Source: Corynebacterium afermentans subsp. afermentans (GTDB taxonomy: Bacteria > Actinomycetota > Actinomycetes > Mycobacteriales > Mycobacteriaceae). From it: a stretch of 64,000 nt of DNA. The DNA is taken from positions 868,001 through 932,000 of the forward strand of contig NZ_CP046606.1 in the NCBI RefSeq assembly GCF_030408355.1, given 5' to 3'. The notes below the pieces were generated by a model. It was given only the letters and a program-made list of their open reading frames with translations, ran no database searches and had not been told where the DNA came from. Numbering within the stretch: the first letter of the stretch is position 1; every line of letters begins with the position of its first letter. Shown here piece by piece: positions 42,516 to 52,633 of the stretch. The position numbers and the translations under genes are program-made.

Positions 42516-45500
42516 CTACTTTGCAAATGCCTCCTCGAGCAGCTGCTTCTCCTCCTGCTGGTGCACCTTGGCCACACCGGTTGCGGTGGTGGACTGGGCG
42601 CGGCGGGACACGCGGACCATCTCCGGCATGTCCGGGATCAGGGTGCGCAGGTGCTCGTTGTAGAACGGCCATGCGCCCTGGTTTGCCGGCTCGTCCTGGA
42701 CCCAGCGGATCTCCTTGGCGTTCGGGTAGTTCTTGAACGCGTCGGCGAGGCGGTTGAACGGGATCGGGTGGAGCATCTCCACGCGGATGATCGCGACGTC
42801 GTCGCGGCCTTCCTTCTCCTTCTTCTTGGCCAGCTCCCAGTAGATCTTGCCGGAGCACAGCATGATCGTGGTGACCTTGTCGGTGTCGCCGACAACCTTG
42901 TTGCCGCGCTCGACGAAGTTCGGGTCGTCGATGACGGACTGGAAGCGGTCCACCTCGATGAAGTCAGCCGGCTGCGAGACAGCCGCCTTGTTGCGCAGCA
43001 TCGACTTCGGGGTGAAGACGACCAGCGGGCGCTTCATCTCGCCGAGAGCCTGGCGGCGCAGCAGGTGGAAGTGGTTTGCCGGGGTGGACGGCTGGGCAAT
43101 CGTCATCGAGCCCTCTGCCACGAGCTGCAGGTAGCGCTCGATGCGGGCCGAGGAGTGGTCCGGGCCCTGGCCCTCGTAGCCGTGCGGCAGCAGCGCGATC
43201 AGCGAGGACAGCTCGCCCCACTTGGTCTCGGAGGAGGACAGGTACTCGTCGATGATGGTCTGCGCGCCGTTGGCGAAGTCGCCGAACTGCGCCTCCCAGG
43301 CCACCACGGCGTCCTTGTTGCCCAGGGTGTAGCCGTACTCGAAGCCCATGCCGGCGAACTCGGTCAGGGCGGAGTTGAACACCTGGAAGTGGCCGCCGTT
43401 GTCGGCCTCTTGCGCGTTGTGGTCCAGCGGGTTGTACGCCTCGGCGTTATCCGGGTTGTACAGCACCGCGTGGCGCTGGGTGAAGGTGCCGCGCTGGGAG
43501 TCCTCGCCGGCGAGGCGGACAAACTTGCCCTGCTCCGCCAGGGAACCGAAGGCGAGCAGCTCGCCCCAGCCCCAGTCGATGTCGCCGTCGGTGAACGAGC
43601 CGCCGCGCTTCTTCAGCACGGACTTCAGGCGCTTGTTCGGCGTGAAGTCCTCCGGCAGGTTCGCGAACGCGTCGGCGAGGCGCTTGAACTGGTCCTCGGA
43701 GATGTTCGTGTCTAGGCCGCGGGTGAGCTCCTGCGACTCGGTGATGCCGGTCTGCTCGCTCGGCTGGCCCTTCTCTGCCTTGACGTCGGAGAAGACGGAA
43801 TCCAGCTGGTCGTGGAAGTCCTGTGCTGCCTTCTGTGCGTCTTCCTCGGTGATGTCGCCGCGGCCGATGAGGTCCTGGGTGTAGCGGGTGCGCACCGACG
43901 GGTGGGACTGGATGCGGTCGTACATGACCGGCTGGGTCACCGTCGGGTCGTCGGCCTCGTTGTGGCCGCGCAGGCGGTAGCAGATCAGGTCGATGAAGAC
44001 GTCCTTGCCAAACTCGCGGCGGTACTCGGTGGCCAGTTGGGCAACCCAGGCGGCTGCCTCCGGATCGTCGCCGTTGACGTGGAACACCGGGCAGTCGAAG
44101 CCCTTGGCTAGGTCGGTGGCGTAGTAGGAGGAACGGCCGGAGTCCGGGGTGGTGGTGAAGCCGATTTGGTTGTTCACCACGATGTGGATGGTGCCGCCGA
44201 CGGTGTAGCCCGGCAGGCGGGACAGGTTCAGCGTCTCCTGGACCACACCCAGGCCGGTGAAGGAGGCGTCGCCGTGCAGCATCAGTGGCACGACCGGGTG
44301 GTCCTCGCGGCCCTTGGCAAACTTGATCTGGTCTTCCTTGGCGCGTGCCATGCCCACCAGGACCGGATCCACGGCCTCGAGGTGGGACGGGTTGGCGGCC
44401 AGGGAGACCTTGATCTCGCCGTCGCCGAACATCTGGATGTGCTCGCCCTCGAAGCCGAGGTGGTACTTCACGTCGCCGGAGCCGCCCTGCTGGGCGGCGC
44501 GCATATTGCCCTCAAACTCGTTGAAGATGGTGGCGACCGGCTTGCCCACGATGTTGAACAGCACATTCAGGCGGCCGCGGTGCGGCATGCCGACGACGAC
44601 CTCTTCCAGGCCCTGGCCAGCTGCGGTGTCGATGATGGCGTCCATCAGCGGGATCAGGGTCTCGGCGCCCTCCAGGGAGAAGCGCTTCTGGCCGAGGTAC
44701 TTGGTCTGCAGGAAGTTCTCGAACGCCTCGGCGGCGTTGAGCTTCTGCAGGATGTACTTCTGCTCCGGGCCGGTCGGCTTCGGCATGCCGGCCTCGACGC
44801 GGTCGCGCAGCCACTCGCGCTCGTCGCGGTCCATGATGTGGGAGTACTCGGTGCCCACCTTCAGGGTGTACGCGGCGCGCAGGCGGGTCATGACCTCACG
44901 CAGGGTCATCTGCTCCTTGCCGCCGAAGCCGCCGACGTGGAAGACGCGGTCCAGGTCCCACAGGGTCAGGCCGTGGGTTTCCATCAGCAGGTCGCGGGAG
45001 TCCGGCTTGGGCAGGCCCGGCTGGTGCCAGTGCAGCGGGTTGGTGTCGGCGATGAGGTGGCCGCGGGAGCGGTACGCCTCGATCAGCTGCATGACACGGG
45101 TGTCCTTGTTGATGCCGGTGTTCGGCTCGTCCTGTGCCCAGCGCAGCGGCGCGAACGGGATGCGCAGGGAGCGGAAGATCTCGTCCCAGAACTTGTCGTC
45201 GATGAGCAGCTGGGAGATGTCGCGCAGGAACTCGCCGGACTCAGCGCCCTGGATGACGCGGTGGTCGTAGGTGGAGGTCAGGGTGACCAGCTTGCCCACG
45301 CCGAGCTCGGCGAGGCGGTCCTCGGAAGCGCCGGCGAACTCTGCCGGGTAGTCCATTGCGCCGACGCCGACGATGGTGCCCTGGCCCTTGGTCAGGCGCG
45401 GGATGGAGTGGCGGGTGCCGATGCCGCCCGGGTTGGTCAGCTGGATGGTCACGCCGGAGAAGTCGTCCATGGTGAGCTTGCCGTCACGGGCGCGGGCGAC

Positions 45501-46250
45501 GATGTCCTCGTATGCCTCGACGAACTCGTTGAAGGACTTGGTCTCGCACTCCTTGATGGCGGCGACGACCAGGGAGCGGGAGCCGTTCTTGCCCGGCAGG
45601 TCGATGGCCAGGCCGAGGTTGATGTGCTCCGGCTGCACCGCGAAGGTCTTGTTGCCGTCCTCCTTGTAGTTCTTGTTCATGTCCGGGTGCAGCTTGGTGG
45701 CCAGGACAATGGCGTAGCCCAGGATGTGGGTGAAGGAGACCTTGCCACCGCGGGTGCGCTTGAGGTGGTCGTTGATCAGCGCGCGGTTTTCAAACATGAG
45801 CTTGACCGGCATGTCGCGCACGGTGGTCGCGGTCGGCACCTCGAGCGACTCGTTCATGTTCTTGGCAATGGCCTTGAAAGCGCCCTTGAGCTGGAACTCG
45901 CCGGGCTCGGCTTCGATCTGGTTGACCTTGTCCAGCGGGGAAGCCTTCGCTGCGGCGGCGGGGCGCTTCGGCTGGGTTGCCACCTTGGCGGCTGCCTCGT
46001 CCACCTTGGTCTCGCGGCCGTCCTGGCTCGGGGCACCGGTGGAGCGTGCGACCTTCGGGTCGGTCTTTGGCGCGCTCGCGCTCGCGGCGGAAGGGGTGAC
46101 GTTGGGGGTGCCCTTCGCGGTCTTCGGAGCGCCCTTGTCCTCGAAGAGTTCGCGCCATTCGGCGTCCACCGAGTTCGGGTCGTCCTTGTACTGCTGGAAC
46201 ATCTCGTCAACCAGCCAGCTGTTCTGGCCGAACGTGTTTTCGCTGCTCAC
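42516..46250 (-). CDS. odhA: 2-oxoglutarate dehydrogenase fused E2o-E1o subunit OdhA
   Basis: 1244 residues. A short N-terminal segment (SWLVDEMFQQYKDDPNSVDAEWRELF) and an Ala/Pro/Lys-rich linker lead into a succinyltransferase-like domain at about 90-370, with YDHRVIQGAESGEFL as its catalytic-type end. The thiamine-diphosphate E1o part follows to the C-terminus (HGDASFTGLGVVQETLNL, MPHRGRLNVL, HYNEADDP-like RGHNEADDP). The E2 part has no lipoyl domain, which is the rule in Corynebacteriales, where OdhA works with the lipoylated E2 of pyruvate dehydrogenase and is inhibited by OdhI. The start is GTG 46250. Confidence 0.96.
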   Translation of the reverse strand: MSSENTFGQNSWLVDEMFQQYKDDPNSVDAEWRELFEDKGAPKTAKGTPNVTPSAASASAPKTDPKVARSTGAPSQDGRETKVDEAAAKVATQPKRPAAAAKASPLDKVNQIEAEPGEFQLKGAFKAIAKNMNESLEVPTATTVRDMPVKLMFENRALINDHLKRTRGGKVSFTHILGYAIVLATKLHPDMNKNYKEDGNKTFAVQPEHINLGLAIDLPGKNGSRSLVVAAIKECETKSFNEFVEAYEDIVARARDGKLTMDDFSGVTIQLTNPGGIGTRHSIPRLTKGQGTIVGVGAMDYPAEFAGASEDRLAELGVGKLVTLTSTYDHRVIQGAESGEFLRDISQLLIDDKFWDEIFRSLRIPFAPLRWAQDEPNTGINKDTRVMQLIEAYRSRGHLIADTNPLHWHQPGLPKPDSRDLLMETHGLTLWDLDRVFHVGGFGGKEQMTLREVMTRLRAAYTLKVGTEYSHIMDRDEREWLRDRVEAGMPKPTGPEQKYILQKLNAAEAFENFLQTKYLGQKRFSLEGAETLIPLMDAIIDTAAGQGLEEVVVGMPHRGRLNVLFNIVGKPVATIFNEFEGNMRAAQQGGSGDVKYHLGFEGEHIQMFGDGEIKVSLAANPSHLEAVDPVLVGMARAKEDQIKFAKGREDHPVVPLMLHGDASFTGLGVVQETLNLSRLPGYTVGGTIHIVVNNQIGFTTTPDSGRSSYYATDLAKGFDCPVFHVNGDDPEAAAWVAQLATEYRREFGKDVFIDLICYRLRGHNEADDPTVTQPVMYDRIQSHPSVRTRYTQDLIGRGDITEEDAQKAAQDFHDQLDSVFSDVKAEKGQPSEQTGITESQELTRGLDTNISEDQFKRLADAFANLPEDFTPNKRLKSVLKKRGGSFTDGDIDWGWGELLAFGSLAEQGKFVRLAGEDSQRGTFTQRHAVLYNPDNAEAYNPLDHNAQEADNGGHFQVFNSALTEFAGMGFEYGYTLGNKDAVVAWEAQFGDFANGAQTIIDEYLSSSETKWGELSSLIALLPHGYEGQGPDHSSARIERYLQLVAEGSMTIAQPSTPANHFHLLRRQALGEMKRPLVVFTPKSMLRNKAAVSQPADFIEVDRFQSVIDDPNFVERGNKVVGDTDKVTTIMLCSGKIYWELAKKKEKEGRDDVAIIRVEMLHPIPFNRLADAFKNYPNAKEIRWVQDEPANQGAWPFYNEHLRTLIPDMPEMVRVSRRAQSTTATGVAKVHQQEEKQLLEEAFAK

Positions 46251-46348
46251 GGCAGGTTCTCGCCTTCCTTCTGGGTTGTGTTCGCGGAACGTTTCTTTGA
46301 CTGTAATCGTCGGCGCTGGTAGAGCGCTAACTTGGGTTGTTCCTCTCC

Positions 46349-46374
46349 ACGGGGGCCTTGTGTTTCACCCCCGT
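46349..46374 (-). terminator. Hairpin at the end of the ABC exporter gene
   Basis: ACGGGGG (46349-46355) pairs with CCCCCGT (46368-46374) over a 12-nt loop, just after the exporter stop codon and upstream of odhA. No T-run follows, so it is a weak terminator candidate. Confidence 0.35.
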
Positions 46375-49300
46375 TATCGGTTAACAGCCCACATATGGGC
46401 ATATCTTCCGCCTGCGGAGATGAGGTCCTCGTGGCAGCCGTCTTCAATGATACGTCCTTCATCAATCACGAGTATTCGGTCGGCGCGCGCGGCGGTGGCG
46501 AGCCGGTGCGCGACGACGACGGAGGTGCGGCCGGCCATCGCGCGATCGGAGGCGTCGAGGACGGCGCGTTCGGTGGCGGGGTCGAGGGTGGCGGTGGCTT
46601 CGTCTAAAAGCAGCACCGCGGGTGTGAGCATCTCGGCGCGGGCGAGCGCGATGATTTGGCGCTGCCCGGAACTTAGGCCCCGGCCGCGTTCGCCGACCCG
46701 CGCGTTGAAGCCGCCGGGGATGGTGCCGATCACGCCGAGCGCGCCGATGCGCTCTACCGCGGCCTGCACTTCAGCGTCCGTGGCGTCGGCGGTGCCGTAG
46801 GCGATGTTGTCCGCGACGGTGCCGGGGAAGAGGTAGGACTCCTGCGGCACCTGTGCGAGCGCGCGCCGCCACTCCGCGAGCGGAAACTCGGCAATGTTCG
46901 TCCCCGACGCGCGCACGGTGCCATCGGTCGGGTCGTAGAAGCGGGCCAGCAGCTTGACGACGGTTGACTTGCCCGCGCCCGTCGGCCCCACCAACGCCAC
47001 CGTGGAGCCGGGCGAAAGGGCAAGCTCCATCCCGTCGATGACTGGCTCTGAGTCCGGTGAGTAGCCGAAGGTGACGTCGTCAAGCACAAGCTTCCCGGAC
47101 GCCGCGGTGTGCGCACCGAGGCGCGAGCCGGTGTCTGGGACGGTGGTGCGCTCGGCGAGCAGTTCGCGGATGCGGTCGAAGCTGACGGTGGCTTGCTGCC
47201 AGGAGTCGAAGATTTGTCCCAGCTGCTGGATGGGGCCGTAGAGCTGGCTTAAGTACATGGTGAAGGCGACAAGCACGCCGACCGACAGCGTGCCGTTAGC
47301 GATGCGGGTGGCGCCGACGCCGATGATCACCGCGGTCATAATTTGGGAGACGAACTGCATGCCGGGGAAGTACAGGCCCACCAGGCGCACCGAGCGCATG
47401 CGGATGCGGCGGTAGGTGTCGCTCATTTCCGCGAAACGCGACTCGAAGTGGTCTTGGGCGAGGTGGGTCTGGGTGACTCGGATGCCGCCGATCAGCTCGG
47501 CGAACTCGCCGTTGACCGCGGAGATCTGCGCGCGCGAGGCGGCGTAGAAGCGCTTGGAGAAGTGCCTGAACCCCCAGGTGGCCAGCGCGATGACGGGCAT
47601 TGCGGCAAACGCGACCAGGGCGAGCTGGCCGTCGGTGGCCACCAGCATCACCGTCACACCGGCAAGCGAGCCGACCGCGACGATGGCTTGGGCCAGCCCG
47701 GTTTGCAGGAAGCTGGACAGGGTGTCGATGTCCGTGGTCATGCGCGTCATGATCTTGCCGGACAGGCGCGACTCGAAAAAGCTTAAGCCCAGCTGCTGCA
47801 GGTGCGCATACGAGCGCAGGCGCAGGCCGTAGAGGAGACGCTCGCCGGAGCGCGACGACAGCACCGTCATCACGGTCATGGACGCCCACGCCACCGTCAC
47901 TACGGCCAGCGCGATCAGTCCGGTGCGGATCAGGCTGGCCTGGTCGGCACCCGCGATGCCGCGGTCCACAGCCGCGCGCACGAGGGTGGGAAACGCCAGG
48001 TCTGCCAGCACGCCGACCACCAGCAGGGCGACGGTGCCGGCGATGAGCCAGCGCACCGCGCGGAACAGCTCGCGCACGTGGAAGTCGCTGGACGGGGTGC
48101 GCAGCTGCTCCAGGCGCTTCTCGCTTAAGTCCGGCTGCTCGGTGGCCTCTGGGAGTTTCTCCACCCGCGCGAGCAGCTCCGGGGTGGCGTTGACCGTGGA
48201 CGCGCGCCCAGTGGTGGGCACGATCACACGCTCGCGCTCCGGCTCGGCCGCCTCGGGCCACAGCTCGTCGTGCGTCGGGGCGGCGGGCAGCTGCGTCGGC
48301 GTGTCGGCGGACATGGTGGCCAGGTACTCCGGGCTCTGCACAACCTCGTCGCGGCGGCCTTGCTTGACGACGACTCCGCGGTCGACCACCGCCACCATAT
48401 CCGCATGATCCACCGTGGACTGCCGGTGCGCGACGGTGAGCACCGCGACGTTTCTGAGCTCGTCGCGCAGGTTGGCCAAAATCTGCGCCTCGGTGACCGC
48501 GTCGATGGCGCTGGTGGCGTCATCGAGCACGAGCACCTCGGGTTTCGCCATAAGCGCACGCGCCAGGGCGATGCGTTGGCGCTGCCCGCCGGATAAGGTC
48601 AGGCCGCGCTCGCCGACTTCGGTGTCGTAGCCGTCGGGTAGACGCTCGATGAATTCGTCGGCGCAGGCCAGCCGCGCCGCTTCGCGCACGGCGGCGTCGA
48701 GCTGATCGGGCGGAAGATCTGTACCCATGGCGATGTTCTCGCGCACGGACGAGGAGAACAAAAACGCCTCGTCGAACACGCACAGGACTTTGCGGCGTAA
48801 GGCGGCGGGGGAGGCGGAGCCGTCGAGAAGCTCGACGCTTCCGGAATCCGGCTGGTAGAAGCCGCCGGCGAGCTGGACGGCCATGGTTTTGCCCGCGCCG
48901 GGCGGGCCGACGAGCGCGACCGTCTCACCCGGGCGCACGGTGAGCGAAAAGCCGTTGAGCACCGGGTTGCCGCCGGTGGTAGAGCGCACGTTGTCGAAGC
49001 GCAGGCCCGCGCCCTCCGCGGGGCCGCCGGTGGCTTCGCGGGCGGGGGCGAGCTTGAGCACGTCGTCGAGGCGGTCGAATGAGCTCATGCCCATCTGCAG
49101 CCGCACGTACTGGTTGGTCAGCATGGACAGCATCGACGTCATGGAGGTCAGATATGCCGTGAACGCGACGAACTGGCCGATGGTGATCTGCCCGCGGATA
49201 GCCAGCATGCCGCCGGCGATGATGGTGACCACCAACGCGACCTTGGGCAGCTGGGACAGGATCGGCTGGAACCGCGCCGTGAGCTTCGCCGCACGCATCT

Positions 49301-49901
49301 TCACCGCGTACAGGTGGCGGCCCAGCTGATCCAGCTGGTCGATCTCGCGCTGCTCCTGGCCGAACGCTTTGACCACGCGCACGCCGGAGACGGTCTGCTC
49401 GACGTGCTCCGCCAGCTCCGCGGTGGCGTGCTGGTTGACCCACGTGGCGGCGTAGAGCGTTTTGCGTGAGCGGTTGGCCTCCCACAGGATCAGCGGCAAC
49501 AACGCCAGGGACATCAGCGTCAGCGGGACGTCCATGTACAGCATCACCGCAAGCGTGAGCACAAGTTGCACGGTGCGGGTGAGCATCATGGCCAGGGTGT
49601 CTAACACCATCTGGTACATGTTCAGATCCGAGATGGAGCGCGAGACGATCTGCCCGGTGACAATCTTGTCGTGGCCAGGTCCGTCGAGGCGGTGCAGGGT
49701 GCGCAGGATCTCGGTGCGCAGCCAGTGCTGTGAGCTGGATGCCAGCCGGCCCGCCGTCACGCGGCGGGTGAAACTTAAGCCGTAGGTGGCTGCGGCGACG
49801 GCGACCATCAACCACGCCGTGCGCGTCACCGATCCCTCCGCGTTACCGGTGGCGATGTCCACCGCGCGGCCTGTCAGCGCCGGCACCGCCGTTTGGAACA
49901 C
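46374..49901 (-). CDS. Double ABC exporter (TMD-NBD-TMD-NBD in one chain)
   Basis: 1175 residues from GTG 49901. Each half has about six helices and an ATPase domain. NBD1 has GPPGAGKT, signature LSGGQRQRIALARAL and Walker B VLVLDDATSAID, with Asp in place of the catalytic Glu. NBD2 has GPTGAGKST, signature LSSGQRQ and LLLDEATATLD. This is the asymmetric pattern of heterodimeric exporters, fused here. In-frame coding character continues upstream of the GTG (NPLLTRSLRANRAPATAAF), up to an ATT at 49982 overlapping the stop of the preceding gene, so the true start may be a non-AUG codon. Substrate unknown; lipid or peptide export is plausible. Confidence 0.85.
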   Translation of the reverse strand: MFQTAVPALTGRAVDIATGNAEGSVTRTAWLMVAVAAATYGLSFTRRVTAGRLASSSQHWLRTEILRTLHRLDGPGHDKIVTGQIVSRSISDLNMYQMVLDTLAMMLTRTVQLVLTLAVMLYMDVPLTLMSLALLPLILWEANRSRKTLYAATWVNQHATAELAEHVEQTVSGVRVVKAFGQEQREIDQLDQLGRHLYAVKMRAAKLTARFQPILSQLPKVALVVTIIAGGMLAIRGQITIGQFVAFTAYLTSMTSMLSMLTNQYVRLQMGMSSFDRLDDVLKLAPAREATGGPAEGAGLRFDNVRSTTGGNPVLNGFSLTVRPGETVALVGPPGAGKTMAVQLAGGFYQPDSGSVELLDGSASPAALRRKVLCVFDEAFLFSSSVRENIAMGTDLPPDQLDAAVREAARLACADEFIERLPDGYDTEVGERGLTLSGGQRQRIALARALMAKPEVLVLDDATSAIDAVTEAQILANLRDELRNVAVLTVAHRQSTVDHADMVAVVDRGVVVKQGRRDEVVQSPEYLATMSADTPTQLPAAPTHDELWPEAAEPERERVIVPTTGRASTVNATPELLARVEKLPEATEQPDLSEKRLEQLRTPSSDFHVRELFRAVRWLIAGTVALLVVGVLADLAFPTLVRAAVDRGIAGADQASLIRTGLIALAVVTVAWASMTVMTVLSSRSGERLLYGLRLRSYAHLQQLGLSFFESRLSGKIMTRMTTDIDTLSSFLQTGLAQAIVAVGSLAGVTVMLVATDGQLALVAFAAMPVIALATWGFRHFSKRFYAASRAQISAVNGEFAELIGGIRVTQTHLAQDHFESRFAEMSDTYRRIRMRSVRLVGLYFPGMQFVSQIMTAVIIGVGATRIANGTLSVGVLVAFTMYLSQLYGPIQQLGQIFDSWQQATVSFDRIRELLAERTTVPDTGSRLGAHTAASGKLVLDDVTFGYSPDSEPVIDGMELALSPGSTVALVGPTGAGKSTVVKLLARFYDPTDGTVRASGTNIAEFPLAEWRRALAQVPQESYLFPGTVADNIAYGTADATDAEVQAAVERIGALGVIGTIPGGFNARVGERGRGLSSGQRQIIALARAEMLTPAVLLLDEATATLDPATERAVLDASDRAMAGRTSVVVAHRLATAARADRILVIDEGRIIEDGCHEDLISAGGRYAHMWAVNR

Positions 49902-49977
49902 TGCGGCGAGCGCGGCCGCGATGAACGCGGCTGTCGCAGGCGCGCGGTTGGCGCGGAGGGATCTGGTGAGCAGGGGG

Positions 49978-50865
49978 TTAATTGTCGCCGCCGTCCTTCG
50001 TGTCTTCCTTGTCGTCCTTCTTATCGTCCTTGAACTGGCGCAGGATCCAGGCCGCGAACTCCTTCGGGTTCAGGCTCAGGCCCTTGCCGTCCTCGTCGGT
50101 GTCCTTCTCCGGCAGCGGGGAGGCAAACGCGGCCGGCATCGCTGACAGGCCGGACTGCACGTTGTCGATCACGCCGTCTGCAAGCTTGCGGTTGGCGGTG
50201 GTGCCGGCGATCGCGCCGATGCCCAGCGGCATGAGCTTGCCCAGCCACGCACGCCGCAGCGTCTTGCGTATGGAGCGCGTGGCGATGCGCTCCAGCACGC
50301 TGTTCGTGTTCGCCAGCGTCGGCCCGGAGAACTTTGCCAGCGTGGACTTGCCGGGGATTTTGCCGGCGTCGTCGCCGAGCATGGCGTCCACAATCGCCAG
50401 CCCCTTCGTGCCCATCAGCAGCGACAGCACGAGCGTGCGGCGCCGCTCCGGGTCGGCGATGTCTTCACCGCGCAGGTAGGCGGACGCGACGGCGTAGAAC
50501 GCCGCGAGGTCTAAAAACAGCACGGATTCACCCGCGACCGCGGCCGCGCCAGCGAACAGGCCGATGCCGGGCACGGCAGCTGCGGCGCCCACACCCGCGC
50601 CGGTGCCGGTGACGGTGTTTTTCAGATGCTTGTCCATCAGCTTTTGAATCTCGGCCGGCGTGGCGTCCGGGTTCTGGCGGCGCAGCCAGTCCACGTAGGT
50701 GCGGATGGTGGAGGTCTGCAGCTGCACCGCCTTATCCACCGCGCCGATAAACGCCCGCCCCAGCGGGCCAGCGTCCTTTTCCAGCTGCGTCGGGTCCTCG
50801 CGCAGCGCCTCATCGATCTCCTGGCGCACGGCCAGATCCTTGGACTTCTTCTTGGTGCCAAACAT
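49978..50865 (-). CDS. Conserved protein with central glycine-rich hydrophobic segment and acidic tail
   Basis: 295 residues of a family conserved in Corynebacteriales, function unknown. A basic start (MFGTKKKSKD) and helical region are followed by TVTGTGAGVGAAAAVPGIGLFAGAAAVAGESVLFLDLAAFYAVASAYL, which could insert in the membrane. RTLRRAWLGKLMPLGIGAIAGTTANRKLADGV-like segments (KTLRRAWLGKLMPLGIGAIAG) follow, and the tail is Lys/Asp-rich (KDDKKDDKEDTKDGGDN). It directly precedes the double ABC exporter on the same strand; the exporter reading frame may begin within its stop codon, so they may act together. Confidence 0.65.
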   Translation of the reverse strand: MFGTKKKSKDLAVRQEIDEALREDPTQLEKDAGPLGRAFIGAVDKAVQLQTSTIRTYVDWLRRQNPDATPAEIQKLMDKHLKNTVTGTGAGVGAAAAVPGIGLFAGAAAVAGESVLFLDLAAFYAVASAYLRGEDIADPERRRTLVLSLLMGTKGLAIVDAMLGDDAGKIPGKSTLAKFSGPTLANTNSVLERIATRSIRKTLRRAWLGKLMPLGIGAIAGTTANRKLADGVIDNVQSGLSAMPAAFASPLPEKDTDEDGKGLSLNPKEFAAWILRQFKDDKKDDKEDTKDGGDN

Positions 50866-50933
50866 CGTGTGCTCTTTCGCTAATGGTCTGATTTACGTCG
50901 ATCCAGCATAGTTGGACTTCGCGCACATCCGTC

Positions 50934-50939
50934 TACGCT
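50934..50939 (+). promoter_or_regulatory. -10 hexamer of the carboxylesterase gene
   Basis: TACGCT lies 7 nt before ATG 50947 with no Shine-Dalgarno, fitting a leaderless mRNA. Confidence 0.5.
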
Positions 50940-50946
50940 TGAGACC

Positions 50947-52530
50947 ATGACTGCCGCCGAGCACCCTGTCGCAGACACCACCGCGGGCAAGGTCCGCGGA
51001 GTGGTGGACGAGCGCTCCGGCATGCGCACCTGGCGCGGCGTGCCGTTCGGCGCATCCACCGCGAGCACCGGCCGCTTCCGCGCGCCCCAACCCGCCGAGA
51101 AGTGGCAGGGGCTTTACGACGCCTCCCGGTTCGCCCCGCCGGCCATGCAAGGCACGTTCGGCTGGCGCGACATGGTCATCGGCAGCGAGGACTGCCTCAC
51201 CCTCGACATCGTGCGCCCGGACACGGACGAAGAATTGCCGGTGGTGGTCTACTTCCACGGCGGCACCTTCGTCACCGGCGCAAGCAACGAGAAGGTGCTG
51301 CAGGGGCATTTGCTCGCAGACGCTACCAAGGTGGTGTACGTTTCCGTGAATTTCCGCCTCGGTGTGCTTGGCTACCTGGACTTCCGCTCGCTCGGCCACG
51401 ACTGCGTGGCCACGCCCGCGCTTTTGGACCAGATCCTGGCGCTGGAGTGGGTGCGCGCGAACATCGCCAACTTCGGCGGGGATGCGAACCGGGTGACCAT
51501 CATGGGCGAATCCGCCGGAGGAGCGGCCGTGGTGCACCTCATGTGCGCCCCAGCCGCCCGCGGGTTGTTCCACGGGGCGGTGGCGCAGTCGCCGCCGCCG
51601 GCCAGCGTGCACTCGCGCCTCCAAGCCGCCATGTGGGTGCGCGAACTGGCTACCCGGATGGGCCTGCCGCGCACCACCACACTGGAGGATATGCGCGCCA
51701 CCAGCGCAGAAGAGCTCGTGCGCGCCGGGCAGTCGATGCTGCTGAACTCCAAGGAACTGGTGCAGCTCAACACCAGCTTCATGCCCACCGTGGACGGCGA
51801 CACGCTTACCGCCCACCCCATCGACACCTTCGAGGCCGGCGAGCAGGCCACCGTGCCGCTGATCGTGGGCACGAACTCGGATGAAGCCAGCTTTGCCAAG
51901 GCCATCTACCAGACCACGAAGGCCCGCCAGCGCGCTGCGCGCCGGGCGCTGGAGGCGTTCGACCCAGACAATTCTCAGGCGGTGCTGCGCGCCTACGGCT
52001 ACGCGGGCGGGCGGGGCGACTACGCCGATCTCATCGCGGATGCGGTGTTCTGGGCGCCGACGGTGATCCTGGCGACGGCGCACCGTCGAAAGGCAAAGAC
52101 TTGGATGTACCGCTTCGATTACGCCTCCGCGGCGATGCGCATGCTGGGGTTGGGTGCGATGCACACCTCGGACTTGGGTGCGGTGTTCGGCGAGCCGAAC
52201 GCAACGAAGGCCTCGCGGTGGGACGTTTTCGGCGGATCCGAGGGGTTTGCGGAGGTCAGCCGCGTCATGCAGCACCACTGGGGCAAGTTTTTCCACACTG
52301 GCGCGCCGGGGGAGGAGTGGCCCGTGTACGGCTTCCGCTCCGACGATAAGCCGGGCCGCGCCACCGCCGTGTTCGACGCGGGGATGCACGTGGAGTGGGA
52401 CCCGAAGGCGGTGCAGCGCAGGGCCTGGGAGAGCTTTGACATGCGCGAGTGGGGCACCCACCGCCAGGATCTGATGAATTCCGCGGCGTCCCTGTTGGGG
52501 GCTGCGCATCCGGCGTGGGGCGACGACTAG
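50947..52530 (+). CDS. Type B carboxylesterase
   Basis: 527 residues of alpha/beta-hydrolase fold. TWRGVPFGASTASTGRFRAPQP and SEDCLTLDIVRP are carboxylesterase type-B signatures, YFHGGTFVTG is the oxyanion loop and MGESAGGAAVVHLM carries the nucleophile Ser; later Glu (TNSDEASFAKAI) and His (MGAMHTSDL) complete the triad. It hydrolyses esters or carbamates, substrate unknown. No signal peptide is present, so it is cytosolic. Transcribed divergently from the 49978-50865 gene. Confidence 0.9.
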   Translation: MTAAEHPVADTTAGKVRGVVDERSGMRTWRGVPFGASTASTGRFRAPQPAEKWQGLYDASRFAPPAMQGTFGWRDMVIGSEDCLTLDIVRPDTDEELPVVVYFHGGTFVTGASNEKVLQGHLLADATKVVYVSVNFRLGVLGYLDFRSLGHDCVATPALLDQILALEWVRANIANFGGDANRVTIMGESAGGAAVVHLMCAPAARGLFHGAVAQSPPPASVHSRLQAAMWVRELATRMGLPRTTTLEDMRATSAEELVRAGQSMLLNSKELVQLNTSFMPTVDGDTLTAHPIDTFEAGEQATVPLIVGTNSDEASFAKAIYQTTKARQRAARRALEAFDPDNSQAVLRAYGYAGGRGDYADLIADAVFWAPTVILATAHRRKAKTWMYRFDYASAAMRMLGLGAMHTSDLGAVFGEPNATKASRWDVFGGSEGFAEVSRVMQHHWGKFFHTGAPGEEWPVYGFRSDDKPGRATAVFDAGMHVEWDPKAVQRRAWESFDMREWGTHRQDLMNSAASLLGAAHPAWGDD

Positions 52531-52633
52531 CGGCGCGTCGGCGAAGTCCCACGCATTTGCGGGCATTCGTGGCTAGGCTTGTCCGCGTTGCGGCAAGCCA
52601 GCCCGACGGCGCGACGTGGAAGGAACCACAGAC

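Noticed and set aside
44166..46322. Long open frame (718 codons) on the plus strand across odhA
   Set aside because: Antisense shadow of odhA; low-complexity translation and no start signal.
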